Shown here: positions 43,462 through 51,959 of the stretch, in pieces
Layout of the letters: every line of letters starts with the position of its first letter
Position numbering within the stretch: the first letter of the stretch is position 1
Source: Candidatus Poribacteria bacterium
GTDB lineage: Bacteria > Poribacteria > WGA-4E > PCPOR2b
DNA length: 64,000 nt
Direction of reading: 5' to 3'
NCBI GenBank assembly: GCA_022826645.1
Contig: JAJDUM010000075.1
Span: 1 to 64,000, forward strand
The notes under the pieces: model-generated
What the model was told of the DNA's origin: nothing
What the model saw: only the letters and a program-made list of their open reading frames with translations
The model's database searches: none
Translations under genes and position numbers: made by a program

Positions 43462-44319
43462 GTGAATAGACCAGGTGTCAAACGAACGATTTTATATGTA
43501 CTTGTAGTGATTGCGGCACTGTATATTGTAATACCGTACCTGTGGGTTGTGTTGGTTAGCTTCATGCAGGAGCGCGAAGCGACTCAACTGCATTGGATTC
43601 CACGCGAGCCAACGATGGAAAACTATCTGATGTACTTCCGTGTATATGGTGATAGTGCGGAAATCGGTGCGGCAACAGCGCGGCAGTTTCCGCGTGCGAT
43701 TCTCAACAGTTTCATCATCGGGGGGACGGTGATGTTTATCAATCTGTTCTTCGGATCGCTTGCAGCGTATGCGTTAGCACGGATGAATTTTGGCGGGAAC
43801 CTTGCCCTATTGTTGTTTTATCTCGGTTCGCGTAGCGTGCCGGGTGTGGCGATTATGATACCGATGTATCTCGTCATGCGCAGCTACGGTTTGTTAGATA
43901 CTCACATTGCCGTCATTCTTGCGCATGTAACCTTTACGCTACCGTTCACTATCTGGATCCTTAAGGGCTATTTCCAAACAGTACCGCTCGATTTGGAGCG
44001 CGCGGCGCGGGTCGATGGCTGCTCCCGTCTCGGTGCACTGTTCCGTGTGTTCCTGCCGGTAACAACGCCGGGCATGATTGCAGTGGGTATTTTCTCCTTC
44101 ATCTCGTCGTGGGGCGAGTTTTTCTTCGCCCTCTTGTTCACTTCTACCATATTCTCAAAACCTGTGACTGTAGTGGCGTCGGACTTTGCACAGGAGCTGC
44201 AAATCGACTTCACAATTATTGCCGCCGGTGGAGTGTTGGTGGTACTGCTTCCGATTATCTTGGCGTTCATCTTCCAACGATTCATCATTCACGGCATTGG
44301 CGGTGCGGTGACGGGATAG
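43462..44319 (+). CDS. ABC sugar transporter permease (MalG/UgpE-like)
   Basis: A 285-residue inner-membrane permease with six helices and the EAA motif DLERAARVDGCSRLGALFRVFLP (about 175-197). GTG start with AAAGGG upstream; 12 bp after its partner permease. Confidence 0.94.
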   Translation: MNRPGVKRTILYVLVVIAALYIVIPYLWVVLVSFMQEREATQLHWIPREPTMENYLMYFRVYGDSAEIGAATARQFPRAILNSFIIGGTVMFINLFFGSLAAYALARMNFGGNLALLLFYLGSRSVPGVAIMIPMYLVMRSYGLLDTHIAVILAHVTFTLPFTIWILKGYFQTVPLDLERAARVDGCSRLGALFRVFLPVTTPGMIAVGIFSFISSWGEFFFALLFTSTIFSKPVTVVASDFAQELQIDFTIIAAGGVLVVLLPIILAFIFQRFIIHGIGGAVTG

Positions 44320-44373
44320 CCCTACAAAAAGAAAAGCAGTAAAATCTGTGGAGGGAAGGATAGGTAATTTTCC

Positions 44374-45159
44374 GTGAAGCGAGGGACAATTATATTAATA
44401 CTAATGTTGCTGCTATCATCGGCCTCCGCAGAGGTACTTCGTCATGATTTCAACAATCTGGATTTGGAGGGTTGGGTTATCAGCGAAGATCACCAGATCG
44501 CATCAATTGAAAATGGTGAGTTGATTGCAGGTGTCCCGCCTCCCCAACCAGACATCACAACTCTCGTTCTGTTACCCTTTGAAGGGATGCCCGCCAGTGA
44601 TTATGATGTCGCGGTGTCTGTGAAACTCGATCTTTTCGTGGTCCACCCGATTGTTGCTAACGGAACAGGAATTGGACTCCGTGGGCATTCAACTGAAAAA
44701 TTCTTCGGGCTTGTAGATAACGACAAGTTACAAGATCCACGATCTCTGGGTGACTTAGGTTACTATTTTTTTATTGGACAGAACACCGAAGGACAATGGG
44801 GTGTTGGCGCATCAATTTGGCATATCGAGCAGGTGCTGGTGAATGCAGAAGGAATTATTCGGGGAATATTCGTAGAGAATACATTGCTGAGATTTGCACC
44901 GTTTGATGTCAAATTGGGTGAGTGGTATCGCCTAAGGGTCATTGCAGAGGGAAATCTGTTCCGAGTCTTTGTCAACGAAGAACAGATGTTGGGGTTGAGA
45001 GATGTCCGCTATTCCGAAGGGATAATCTTTTTGTCGTCGGGATTTGGCAACCTTGCTCGCTTTGACGACTTTGAGGTAACATACGATGCCGCTGCCGCTG
45101 TCCAACCGCAGAAAAAATTGGCAACAATGTGGAGTGAAATAAAAACCGAAGCCCAATAA
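44374..45159 (+). CDS. Secreted LamG/DUF1080-like protein with WxxIK tail, inside ABC operon
   Basis: A 261-residue exported protein. Signal peptide about 1-19 (ends SSASA). A concanavalin-type beta sandwich follows (about 20-235: DFNNLDLEGWVIS, VKLDLFVVHP, WYRLRVIAEGNLFRVFVNEEQML, ARFDDFEVTYD), resembling DUF1080 or LamG-type sugar-binding modules. It ends VQPQKKLATMWSEIKTEAQ, the tail found on the LamG array. Its position between permease and ATPase genes ties the tail-bearing proteins to the importer. GTG start; the ribosome site is weak. Confidence 0.78.
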   Translation: MKRGTIILILMLLLSSASAEVLRHDFNNLDLEGWVISEDHQIASIENGELIAGVPPPQPDITTLVLLPFEGMPASDYDVAVSVKLDLFVVHPIVANGTGIGLRGHSTEKFFGLVDNDKLQDPRSLGDLGYYFFIGQNTEGQWGVGASIWHIEQVLVNAEGIIRGIFVENTLLRFAPFDVKLGEWYRLRVIAEGNLFRVFVNEEQMLGLRDVRYSEGIIFLSSGFGNLARFDDFEVTYDAAAAVQPQKKLATMWSEIKTEAQ

Positions 45160-45235
45160 ATTGGTACCTGAAAAATTAAAGTAATTTGAACACGTTTTAG
45201 ATATATAGTTGAGCGCATGGGATAGGAGGACTTCT

Positions 45236-46336
45236 TTGGCAAAAGTTGTTATTGAGCACCTTACGAAACATTTTGGAGAGGTTGTTGCAGTAGATGATCT
45301 TTCATTAGAAATTGTAGACCGCGAATTTTTGACATTGCTTGGACCGTCGGGTTGCGGCAAAACCACTACGTTGAACATTGTCGCAGGATTAGAAGATCCA
45401 ACAAGTGGACGCGTATTTTTCGACGACGACGATGTGACTGATGTTCCACCGGAACGACGCGACATAGCGATGGTTTTCCAAACCTACGCACTATACCCCC
45501 ACATGCGAGTTTACGATAATATTGCCTTTGGGTTGCGGATGCGCGGCACACCGACTGACGAGATCGACAGGCTTGTGCAAGATGCGGCGAAAGCGATGGA
45601 GATTGATCACCTGCTCAAGAGAAAACCGCGTGAACTCAGTGGAGGGCAGCGACAGCGGGTCGCATTAGCCCGTGCAATCGTCCGGAATGCACATGTGTTC
45701 CTGCTTGACGAACCGCTCTCGAATCTCGACGCCAAATTGCGCGTGACGATGCGTACCGAACTCAAGCGGCTGCACGCTGAATTGGAAAAAACCTTTGTCT
45801 ATGTCACGCACGACCAAGCGGAATCGCTCATCATGTCGGATCGGATTGTGGTGCTCAATGAGGGGAAACTCCAACAGCTAGGGACACCTGAAGAGATCTA
45901 CAATCAGCCTGCCAATGCGTTTATCGCAGGCTTTGTTGGAAGTCCACCGATGAATTTCTTTGACGGTCAGTTGCAAAATGGCGGTGGAGAAGGGTGGGTA
46001 GTGAAGGGAGAAGAATATACCTGCAATTTTACACCGGCATCGACACGACGTCTAATTGAGAACGCCTCGACAGAGATACAACTCGGGGTACGTCCGGAAG
46101 ATATTGAGGTGCTACCCGATGAATCACCTTCTGCCCAAGCCACCGTTGTGGTGCGAGAACCGTTGGGCAGCGACCTATTTCTCACATTGGAATTGGGGGG
46201 CGTGACTTTTAAGGCGCGAACTCACCCCGACGCGCGCATTGACCGTGGCGACAATGTGCCAATCCGTTTTAGGCCTACCAAGGTACATCTGTTCAATCGA
46301 ACCACAGGGGCAACGCTCCTTGAGTCCAGGCAGTGA
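45236..46336 (+). CDS. ABC transporter ATPase (MalK/UgpC-like)
   Basis: A 366-residue cytosolic ATPase. Walker A GPSGCGKTT (about 36), Q-loop VFQTYALYPHM, signature LSGGQRQR, Walker B VFLLDEPLSNLD and H-loop YVTHDQ are all intact. The C-terminal TOBE domain (about 240-366) is the regulatory extension of sugar importers. The start is a TTG at 45236 with ATAGGAGGA upstream; residues encoded before it have no function in the family. Last gene of the importer operon. Confidence 0.93.
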   Translation: MAKVVIEHLTKHFGEVVAVDDLSLEIVDREFLTLLGPSGCGKTTTLNIVAGLEDPTSGRVFFDDDDVTDVPPERRDIAMVFQTYALYPHMRVYDNIAFGLRMRGTPTDEIDRLVQDAAKAMEIDHLLKRKPRELSGGQRQRVALARAIVRNAHVFLLDEPLSNLDAKLRVTMRTELKRLHAELEKTFVYVTHDQAESLIMSDRIVVLNEGKLQQLGTPEEIYNQPANAFIAGFVGSPPMNFFDGQLQNGGGEGWVVKGEEYTCNFTPASTRRLIENASTEIQLGVRPEDIEVLPDESPSAQATVVVREPLGSDLFLTLELGGVTFKARTHPDARIDRGDNVPIRFRPTKVHLFNRTTGATLLESRQ

Positions 46337-46352
46337 GGCAACCAAGACCCCT

Positions 46353-47216
46353 CTACGGGATTTCAAACGGGATTGTCGCTAAAAATGTTGCTTCCGTTCG
46401 GCGATTGTGCGTCTGTGCAGCGACCACGGAACCGTAGACATTCCCCAGATAGAAGATACCCCCAAGCGTTCCAAGTGCCCAGCCCTTGCGAGATGAAAGT
46501 CCATTTTCGGAAAATCCGTCGTAAGTTCCCCATCCCAATACACCTAAAAAGAACACGGTGAGCAGCGCGTCATTGAGACGTCCGACATAGACCCTACCGC
46601 TGCCTGGCAGGATGGTGGATAGGAATCCCGCCAACAATGGACTTTTGGACGGAAGCGCTTTCCCATCTTCACCGTACCTTTTGTATACTGACACACGATG
46701 GCTGGCCGCCTCTGGTATTCCGCTCAAGTCGAACTGATCGAAGTGTTGAATAGCACTTTCCCACCGCTTTTGCGTTAGTTTGTTCATGCCAATCAGCATC
46801 TGTGATTTCCAGCGATATTCCCCTGCCTGAAACAGTCCTTGTGATGCCTTGAGAAAGTCGATGGATTCGTCGTACCGCTCCATCAAGAAGTAGGTTGCAC
46901 CGAGTTCATATCGTGCTGCATTGGAATCGGGTTGTGTCTGAAGGAATTGAACTGCGCGATCGGGTTGTCCACTCAACCGATAGCTCTCGGCGATGCGGCG
47001 TAAAATATTGTCGTCCAAACCTGCCGGTTGAGAAAAGAAGTAACGCTGATATTCACCCGCTGCGCGGAGATAGTCACCTTGTACAAAAAGATAATCTGCA
47101 AATTTGCGGATGTTTGTGGGCTGATAATAATCGATTGGTGGGCTGTCTGCAATTGCTATCAATCCTGGAAACAGAGAGCAAAACGCGGTGAGGAAAATGG
47201 CGTGACGATAAATCAT
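46353..47216 (-). CDS. Exported TPR protein with C-terminal membrane segments
   Basis: A 287-residue protein. Signal peptide about 1-23. Tetratricopeptide-like helices span 35-185 (DYLRAAGEYQRYFFSQPAG, ARYELGATYFLMERYDESIDFLKAS, KRWESAIQHFDQF). Two or more hydrophobic segments then follow (SPLLAGFLSTILPGSGRVYVG, ALLTVFFLGVLGWGTYDGF, GTLGGIFYLGNVYGSVV), reminiscent of DUF5683-type membrane tails. Its start overlaps the YidD-domain stop by ATGA, so they are co-translated and probably act together in envelope assembly. Function not established. Confidence 0.75.
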   Translation of the reverse strand: MIYRHAIFLTAFCSLFPGLIAIADSPPIDYYQPTNIRKFADYLFVQGDYLRAAGEYQRYFFSQPAGLDDNILRRIAESYRLSGQPDRAVQFLQTQPDSNAARYELGATYFLMERYDESIDFLKASQGLFQAGEYRWKSQMLIGMNKLTQKRWESAIQHFDQFDLSGIPEAASHRVSVYKRYGEDGKALPSKSPLLAGFLSTILPGSGRVYVGRLNDALLTVFFLGVLGWGTYDGFSENGLSSRKGWALGTLGGIFYLGNVYGSVVAAQTHNRRTEATFLATIPFEIP

Positions 47217-47659
47217 CTGGTCAACGCCTCCCGTGAGTATGCCTCAACCGGATCAATATACTTGCCTATTGCTTCATCAAAGGTATAGTGAGTATGTAGC
47301 GCGATTCCGTTATCGCGCAGCAGGCGATCAGCGGTCAGCAGCACACCGCGAAGGAAGCCATATTTTTGGATTGACCCCATTCCGAATCGGGAACAACTTG
47401 GATGGAAGTTGCAGACGGGTTGGTCTTGCGTCGAAATGTATTTTTGGTAGAGACGAATTAGCCCAGTTGAAAATAGGCGGATCGGTGTAGATTCCCTGGG
47501 ATTGAAAGGGATGGCTTCCTGCTTTTGGTGTGAGATCTGGATTGGATTTGCACGCAGGATAAAGGTGAGATCGGCAGCCTCCCCAGGTGTGGAAGCCCAT
47601 CCCCAAGACGAAGCACACAGAATTAGGATGATCCAGATACCGAGTAGACGAATTACCAT
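47213..47659 (-). CDS. YidD-domain protein with N-terminal signal sequence
   Basis: A 148-residue protein whose residues 60-125 match the YidD (membrane insertion efficiency factor) domain: GLIRLYQKYISTQDQPVCNFHPSCSRFGMGSIQKYG, keeping the paired Cys. Normal YidD is about 75-90 residues and cytoplasmic. This one has a signal-peptide-like start (LLGIWIILILCASSWGWAS) and about 35 extra residues before the domain. GGAGG precedes the ATG; overlap with the TPR gene downstream. Confidence 0.82.
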   Translation of the reverse strand: MVIRLLGIWIILILCASSWGWASTPGEAADLTFILRANPIQISHQKQEAIPFNPRESTPIRLFSTGLIRLYQKYISTQDQPVCNFHPSCSRFGMGSIQKYGFLRGVLLTADRLLRDNGIALHTHYTFDEAIGKYIDPVEAYSREALTR

Positions 47660-47711
47660 TTGACCTCCATGATTTTCACCTCTTTGGGTATCTTGGATTG
47701 TCCAATTCGAT

Positions 47712-48422
47712 TTACATCAGAGGTGTCCGGATGACTGCCTCAAGAACGTGAGCACGTGGGGACTGCGACACGAGAAGCAGGATTAAATCCGCGACCTCTT
47801 CTGGCAAGGTTAGATGCTCGATGACATCGTCTGGGTGGTTGTCTCGACGCATCTTGGTGTCAACGGGTCCCGGACACACCACACTCGCTTTGACACCGTG
47901 TGGACGACCTTCGTTGTTCGTGGTTTCGGTAAATCCGACAACGCCAAATTTGGAGGCGCAGTACGCTCCGCCGTTGGGGTGCCCAACTTTGCCGGAGACC
48001 GACGAGACATTGACGATATGTCCAGACTTCCGCTTGCACATGTGACTGAACACCGCCTGTGTGCAGAGGAAAACACCTTTGAGGTTAACGGCGATATTGA
48101 GGTCCCAATCCTCCTCCCGAATCTTAGGAATTGGATTATGGATGGCAACGCCGGCGTTGCTGACAAGAATATCGATCCTGCCGAACCTGTCGAGCGTCTG
48201 TTTCACCATCGCGTCCACCTGCGATTTTTGCGTTACATCGGTTGGTATTGCGAGGGCTTGACGACCGAGTGTACATACCTCGTCTACGACGGCTTCAATC
48301 TCTGAGGACGTTCGCGCCGCAAGCACCAGATCTGCACCCTCTTGCGCAAAGGCGAGCGCAGTTGATCTGCCAATGCCGCGTCCGCCACCGGTAATGATTG
48401 CAACTTGGTTTTCGAGTTTCAT
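47712..48422 (-). CDS. Short-chain dehydrogenase/reductase (FabG-like)
   Basis: A 236-residue NAD(P)-dependent oxidoreductase. Cofactor motif GGGRGIGRS (about 12-20), NNAG-type loop as SNAG (about 88), and catalytic Ser-Tyr-Lys in VSSVSGKVGHPNGGAYCASKF. The C-terminus is somewhat short. In an operon with enolase-superfamily and mutarotase genes, it may oxidise a sugar or sugar acid. Start ATG 48422 with GAAGGAA upstream. Confidence 0.9.
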   Translation of the reverse strand: MKLENQVAIITGGGRGIGRSTALAFAQEGADLVLAARTSSEIEAVVDEVCTLGRQALAIPTDVTQKSQVDAMVKQTLDRFGRIDILVSNAGVAIHNPIPKIREEDWDLNIAVNLKGVFLCTQAVFSHMCKRKSGHIVNVSSVSGKVGHPNGGAYCASKFGVVGFTETTNNEGRPHGVKASVVCPGPVDTKMRRDNHPDDVIEHLTLPEEVADLILLLVSQSPRAHVLEAVIRTPLM

Positions 48423-48472
48423 CAGTACGACTTTTCCTTCAATTGGTGGAAATATACCTCTGCTCGGTTCAT

Positions 48473-49618
48473 CTATTTCCCGGTCTCGACACTGTTTTCT
48501 TCGATGTAATCGAAATTGATATCGTAGCCTAATCCCGGTCCCTGCGGCAAATGGACATATCCCTCGTCGTCCATAGCGTCAATCTTTGAATGCAGCCAAG
48601 GCTCAACCTCATCATAGTCGATAAACGGGTGGAGCAGCCCCCTCTCGTAGAATTCGCCGGGGATACCCATGGCGCCTAACACTTGGAGATTTCCGCCTCC
48701 GCCTCCGTGTACTTCCATCGCCATCCCAAACGACTCTGCCAGATGAACGGTTTTCATCAACGGTGTAATCCCGCCCACATCTCCCACACCGCCCCGCAGG
48801 ATGTCCGCAGCACCGCGCAGAATCCACTCTGCTCTGGTGTACATCTTTCCTTCAGCGGTTTCGGGTCCCACAACCGGGATATCCAACTGTTCTGCCAGCC
48901 ACGCATAAGAAGAGGTGCTGTGTTCATCCATCGGCTCCTCAAACCAGTAGTAGTTGAGTTTCTCAAGTTCCCTGCCGATATAGAGTGCCTGTTCCCGACT
49001 GTAGTAGTGGTAGCAGTCCAACATCAGAGGAATATCGTCACCGACCGCCTCTCGCACGGCGGCGCACGCCTTGACATCCATCTTGGGGTCAGGAGCCCAT
49101 GCAATGGGTGGCATCCAAGTGTGCAGCTTGATCGCTTTGTAGCCACGCTGTATGCACCACTCGGCGAACCGAGCGTAGTCATCTGGGCTGCTGAGCCCTC
49201 CTGGCTCTTCGTCACCGCACATGGTGCTCGCGTAGGCGAGGACTTTGTCTCTATAGCCGCCTAACAGTTTGTAGACCGGCTGATCAAAGCAACGACCTGC
49301 AAGATCCCACAGCGCCATGTCCGCCACACCGATTACATTGTCTGTGAGATTTCGATGGATGCGCTGCCAATGCTTGAGGCGTTGCCATAGCTTTTCACGA
49401 TAGAATGGATCTTCCCCAACCAGTGCGGGCTTGAAGATCTGCTCTGCGATGGCGGGGTTGACGCCAAAGGCGTAACCCGCTGGGCCTTCATCGGTGACAA
49501 TCGTGAGCAGCGTCTGAGTTGCATCATGTTCAGGTCCAGGATGTCCGTGGCCCTCGGAGTCTCTGACGTGGTTCGTCTTATATTTGAATGTTCGGGTTTT
49601 TATGTCTACAATCTTCAT
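48473..49618 (-). CDS. Enolase-superfamily sugar-acid dehydratase-like protein
   Basis: A 381-residue member of the mandelate racemase/muconate lactonizing enzyme family. Capping domain about 1-120, then the barrel with KAIKLHTW (K-x-H at the usual K-x-K site), metal ligands Asp in MLDCYHYY, Glu in WFEEPMDEH and Glu in GPETAEG, and the catalytic His in MEVHGGGGGN. A dehydratase of an aldonic acid is the best guess. It follows the SDR gene by 50 bp in the same operon. Confidence 0.9.
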   Translation of the reverse strand: MKIVDIKTRTFKYKTNHVRDSEGHGHPGPEHDATQTLLTIVTDEGPAGYAFGVNPAIAEQIFKPALVGEDPFYREKLWQRLKHWQRIHRNLTDNVIGVADMALWDLAGRCFDQPVYKLLGGYRDKVLAYASTMCGDEEPGGLSSPDDYARFAEWCIQRGYKAIKLHTWMPPIAWAPDPKMDVKACAAVREAVGDDIPLMLDCYHYYSREQALYIGRELEKLNYYWFEEPMDEHSTSSYAWLAEQLDIPVVGPETAEGKMYTRAEWILRGAADILRGGVGDVGGITPLMKTVHLAESFGMAMEVHGGGGGNLQVLGAMGIPGEFYERGLLHPFIDYDEVEPWLHSKIDAMDDEGYVHLPQGPGLGYDINFDYIEENSVETGK

Positions 49619-49652
49619 TGTTATTTGCCTTTTACGTTTTACGTATCATATT

Positions 49653-50525
49653 TCATTTGCGCAGTTTTTCAATCATCCCAAACAGATTTTTCAGGCAGAT
49701 CCGAGAGGCTTCCTCCCCTGCTTCGGAAAACGCAGTCCCGCCCGGGCGATTGAGCAGGGCGTCATCGATCTTTAAGGTTGGACGCCAGTGCGTTTCGAGG
49801 CAAAGGTGTCCCTCGTAACCGTCGTCAACAAACGCCTGAAGCTGTCCCTGCCAATCGATTACACCTTCACCAACCTCAACCGATTCCAACTCGCCCGTTT
49901 CAGGATTTTCACCGGCATCCTTCAGATGAGCGTGCACCATCAGCGGTTTGATTCTATCATAGGCGTTGGGATAGGGCTGTTCGCCGCCTTCCGCGTGGGC
50001 TTCGTTCGCGGGGTCCCAAATAGCACGGATGTTGGGAGAATCAATTTCGCGGATAAATCGCTCTGTTAACTTAACGGTTGATAGGGAGGTTGAGGCTTCG
50101 TTTTCCATCCCCAAGATCATCCCCTCTCCATTCGCCATCCGCAACGGTTCGTCGTAGGAGGCGATAATCTCGTCCCATCGTTCCTCGACGTTGTCCGTTC
50201 TCCAAAAGACGAAGGTGCGGATGAGGTTGATATCAAACGCTTTCGCTACCTCGATACATTGCTTAAGAATTCCAAGGTGTTCCTCCCGCTCCTCCGCGTT
50301 GTCAATATCACACTTGAAGAATGGCGAGGCGATTCCAACGATTTGAATTCCTGTTCCATCAAGAATTCGCTTCATTTCATTGATATCGTTTTCTGTTAAA
50401 TCCTGCGGTGGCTTATCCCACACAGATCGGATCTCGATTGAGTCAAGATTCAGTTCCTGTGCAACATTGACAACCGTTTGAAAATCCTGCGAAATTTCAT
50501 CACCAATAACGCCTATTTTGAACAT
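49653..50525 (-). CDS. Sugar phosphate isomerase/epimerase family TIM-barrel protein
   Basis: A 290-residue xylose-isomerase-like barrel (AP endonuclease family 2 fold). Typical segments are LDSIEIRSVW, RTFVFWR, GMENEASTS with metal-ligand Glu, IRAIWDPANEAH, MVHAHLKDAGE and CLETHWRP. It would isomerise or epimerise a sugar or inositol derivative. AAGGAGTAG precedes ATG 50525. Confidence 0.9.
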   Translation of the reverse strand: MFKIGVIGDEISQDFQTVVNVAQELNLDSIEIRSVWDKPPQDLTENDINEMKRILDGTGIQIVGIASPFFKCDIDNAEEREEHLGILKQCIEVAKAFDINLIRTFVFWRTDNVEERWDEIIASYDEPLRMANGEGMILGMENEASTSLSTVKLTERFIREIDSPNIRAIWDPANEAHAEGGEQPYPNAYDRIKPLMVHAHLKDAGENPETGELESVEVGEGVIDWQGQLQAFVDDGYEGHLCLETHWRPTLKIDDALLNRPGGTAFSEAGEEASRICLKNLFGMIEKLRK

Positions 50526-50580
50526 TATCTACTCCTTGTGCGCAAAGCACAGTGAATTTATATTTACGCTCTGTGCTGAT

Positions 50581-51354
50581 TCAATGATATGAGTGCCCTC
50601 CACCGGGGAAGAGTCCTTGCTGAACTTCTAATTTATAGTGTGTAACAGCACGGTGAATTTCTTTCCCCATGTTTGCGTATTGCTTGACGAATGACGGGGA
50701 ACGGTCAAAGAGCCCCAGTATATCATGGACCACCAACACCTGACCATCGCAGTCAGGGCCTGCACCGATGCCGATTGTGGGAATCTGTAACGATTTCGTA
50801 ATTTTTCCCCCCAATTTTTCTGGGATCGATTCGAGCACAATTGCAAAGCATCCAGCATCCTCAAGTGCCTTTGCATCATCAGCAATGAGCAAGGCCTCGG
50901 ACCGCTTGCGTCCATGCACCCGAAATTTTTCACTCGTTTGCGGTAATAACCCAACATGTCCCATCACCGGAATGCCAGCATCGACAAGAGCTGTTACAAT
51001 CTCTGGTTTATTACCCTCGAATTTAACCGTATCGGCGCCGACATCACAAAGGGCACGTGCGTTTTTGACCGCTTGTTCCGGAGTTTCATAAGCCTGATGC
51101 GGAAGATCTGCAACCAATAAACAGGTTGTATTGGCTCGTGCCACGATGCGGGTGTGATGGATCATATCCGCCATCGTCACTGACCGTGTGTCTTCGTAGC
51201 CTAAAACTACCATGCCGAGCGAGTCCCCAACAAGGATGATGTCGATATCAGCATCGTTGAGGATACGAGCTGTCGGGTAGTCATACGCAGTCAGCATCGC
51301 AATTTTTTGTCCATTCTGTTTCATTGACTGAATGACATCAACTGTTTTTTTCAT
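50581..51354 (-). CDS. panB: 3-methyl-2-oxobutanoate hydroxymethyltransferase
   Basis: A 257-residue first enzyme of pantothenate synthesis, transferring a hydroxymethyl group from methylene-tetrahydrofolate to 3-methyl-2-oxobutanoate. Family motifs are MLTAYDYPTARI, LVGDSLGMVVLGYEDT (metal-binding Asp), VKFEGN, GHVGLLPQ and FAIVLESIPEKL. The start is placed at ATG 51354 by comparison with family N-termini; an ATG at 51378 is possible, and neither has a good ribosome site. Confidence 0.95.
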   Translation of the reverse strand: MKKTVDVIQSMKQNGQKIAMLTAYDYPTARILNDADIDIILVGDSLGMVVLGYEDTRSVTMADMIHHTRIVARANTTCLLVADLPHQAYETPEQAVKNARALCDVGADTVKFEGNKPEIVTALVDAGIPVMGHVGLLPQTSEKFRVHGRKRSEALLIADDAKALEDAGCFAIVLESIPEKLGGKITKSLQIPTIGIGAGPDCDGQVLVVHDILGLFDRSPSFVKQYANMGKEIHRAVTHYKLEVQQGLFPGGGHSYH

Positions 51355-51404
51355 GGTTATTTCACGGTCTTGATTCATCTTTTATCAGCGTTGCTATTTG
51401 ATGT

Positions 51405-51737
51405 TCAGAGTTCAAAGACGCACTCCATCAATGCCCACCACTCCTCCGGTTTTCTTTCGGGCACTGGCTCCTGATAGGTTCGCATCAGTTCATCCCACTC
51501 ACGGCAGCGCGGATGCTGTTCCAGATAGCGTGGGAAGTCCTTTTCGACATCAAACGCATCAACTGTTTCCATTGCCATAAACATCCTGCGACCGAGTAGG
51601 TAGATATTCATCTTCGTGATGCCGATTGTGTGCAGACTCTCTAAGACTTCGGGCCAAACGTTGCTGTGATATTCTTTGTATTTTTCGATAATTTCTGGAT
51701 CGTCTTTCAGATTGATTGCCAAACCGAAATGCTTCAT
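51405..51737 (-). CDS. L-rhamnose mutarotase family protein (RhaM/DUF718)
   Basis: A 110-residue protein matching the RhaM family: LKDDPEIIEKYKEYHSNVWPEVLESLHTIGI, then MNIYLLGRRMFMAMETVDAFD. The family interconverts anomers of L-rhamnose or related 6-deoxy sugars. In this operon it probably feeds the dehydrogenase and dehydratase genes. AAGGAGAC precedes ATG 51737. Confidence 0.9.
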   Translation of the reverse strand: MKHFGLAINLKDDPEIIEKYKEYHSNVWPEVLESLHTIGITKMNIYLLGRRMFMAMETVDAFDVEKDFPRYLEQHPRCREWDELMRTYQEPVPERKPEEWWALMECVFEL

Positions 51738-51853
51738 TTTTGTCTCCTTCTATCTATTGCGAAAATAGCGCGGTCATTGTACAATATCGTCACATAATTA
51801 TCACTGAATTATTAGGATCTGTCAATAGCAAATTTTGTGAGTCAGAATTCTCA

Positions 51854-51882
51854 TTGACACGATTTCCTATGATAAGTATAAT
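51854..51882 (+). promoter_or_regulatory. Consensus promoter for ppk2
   Basis: TTGACA (51854-51859), 17-bp spacer, TATAAT (51877-51882), 77 bp upstream of the ATG at 51960. Confidence 0.88.
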
Positions 51883-51959
51883 TCAATGGATTTCAGACAC
51901 GGTGGAATCGTCAGAGAAGAGGCGACGAAATACAAGCTCGCGGTGGCAAGGGGATAGTC

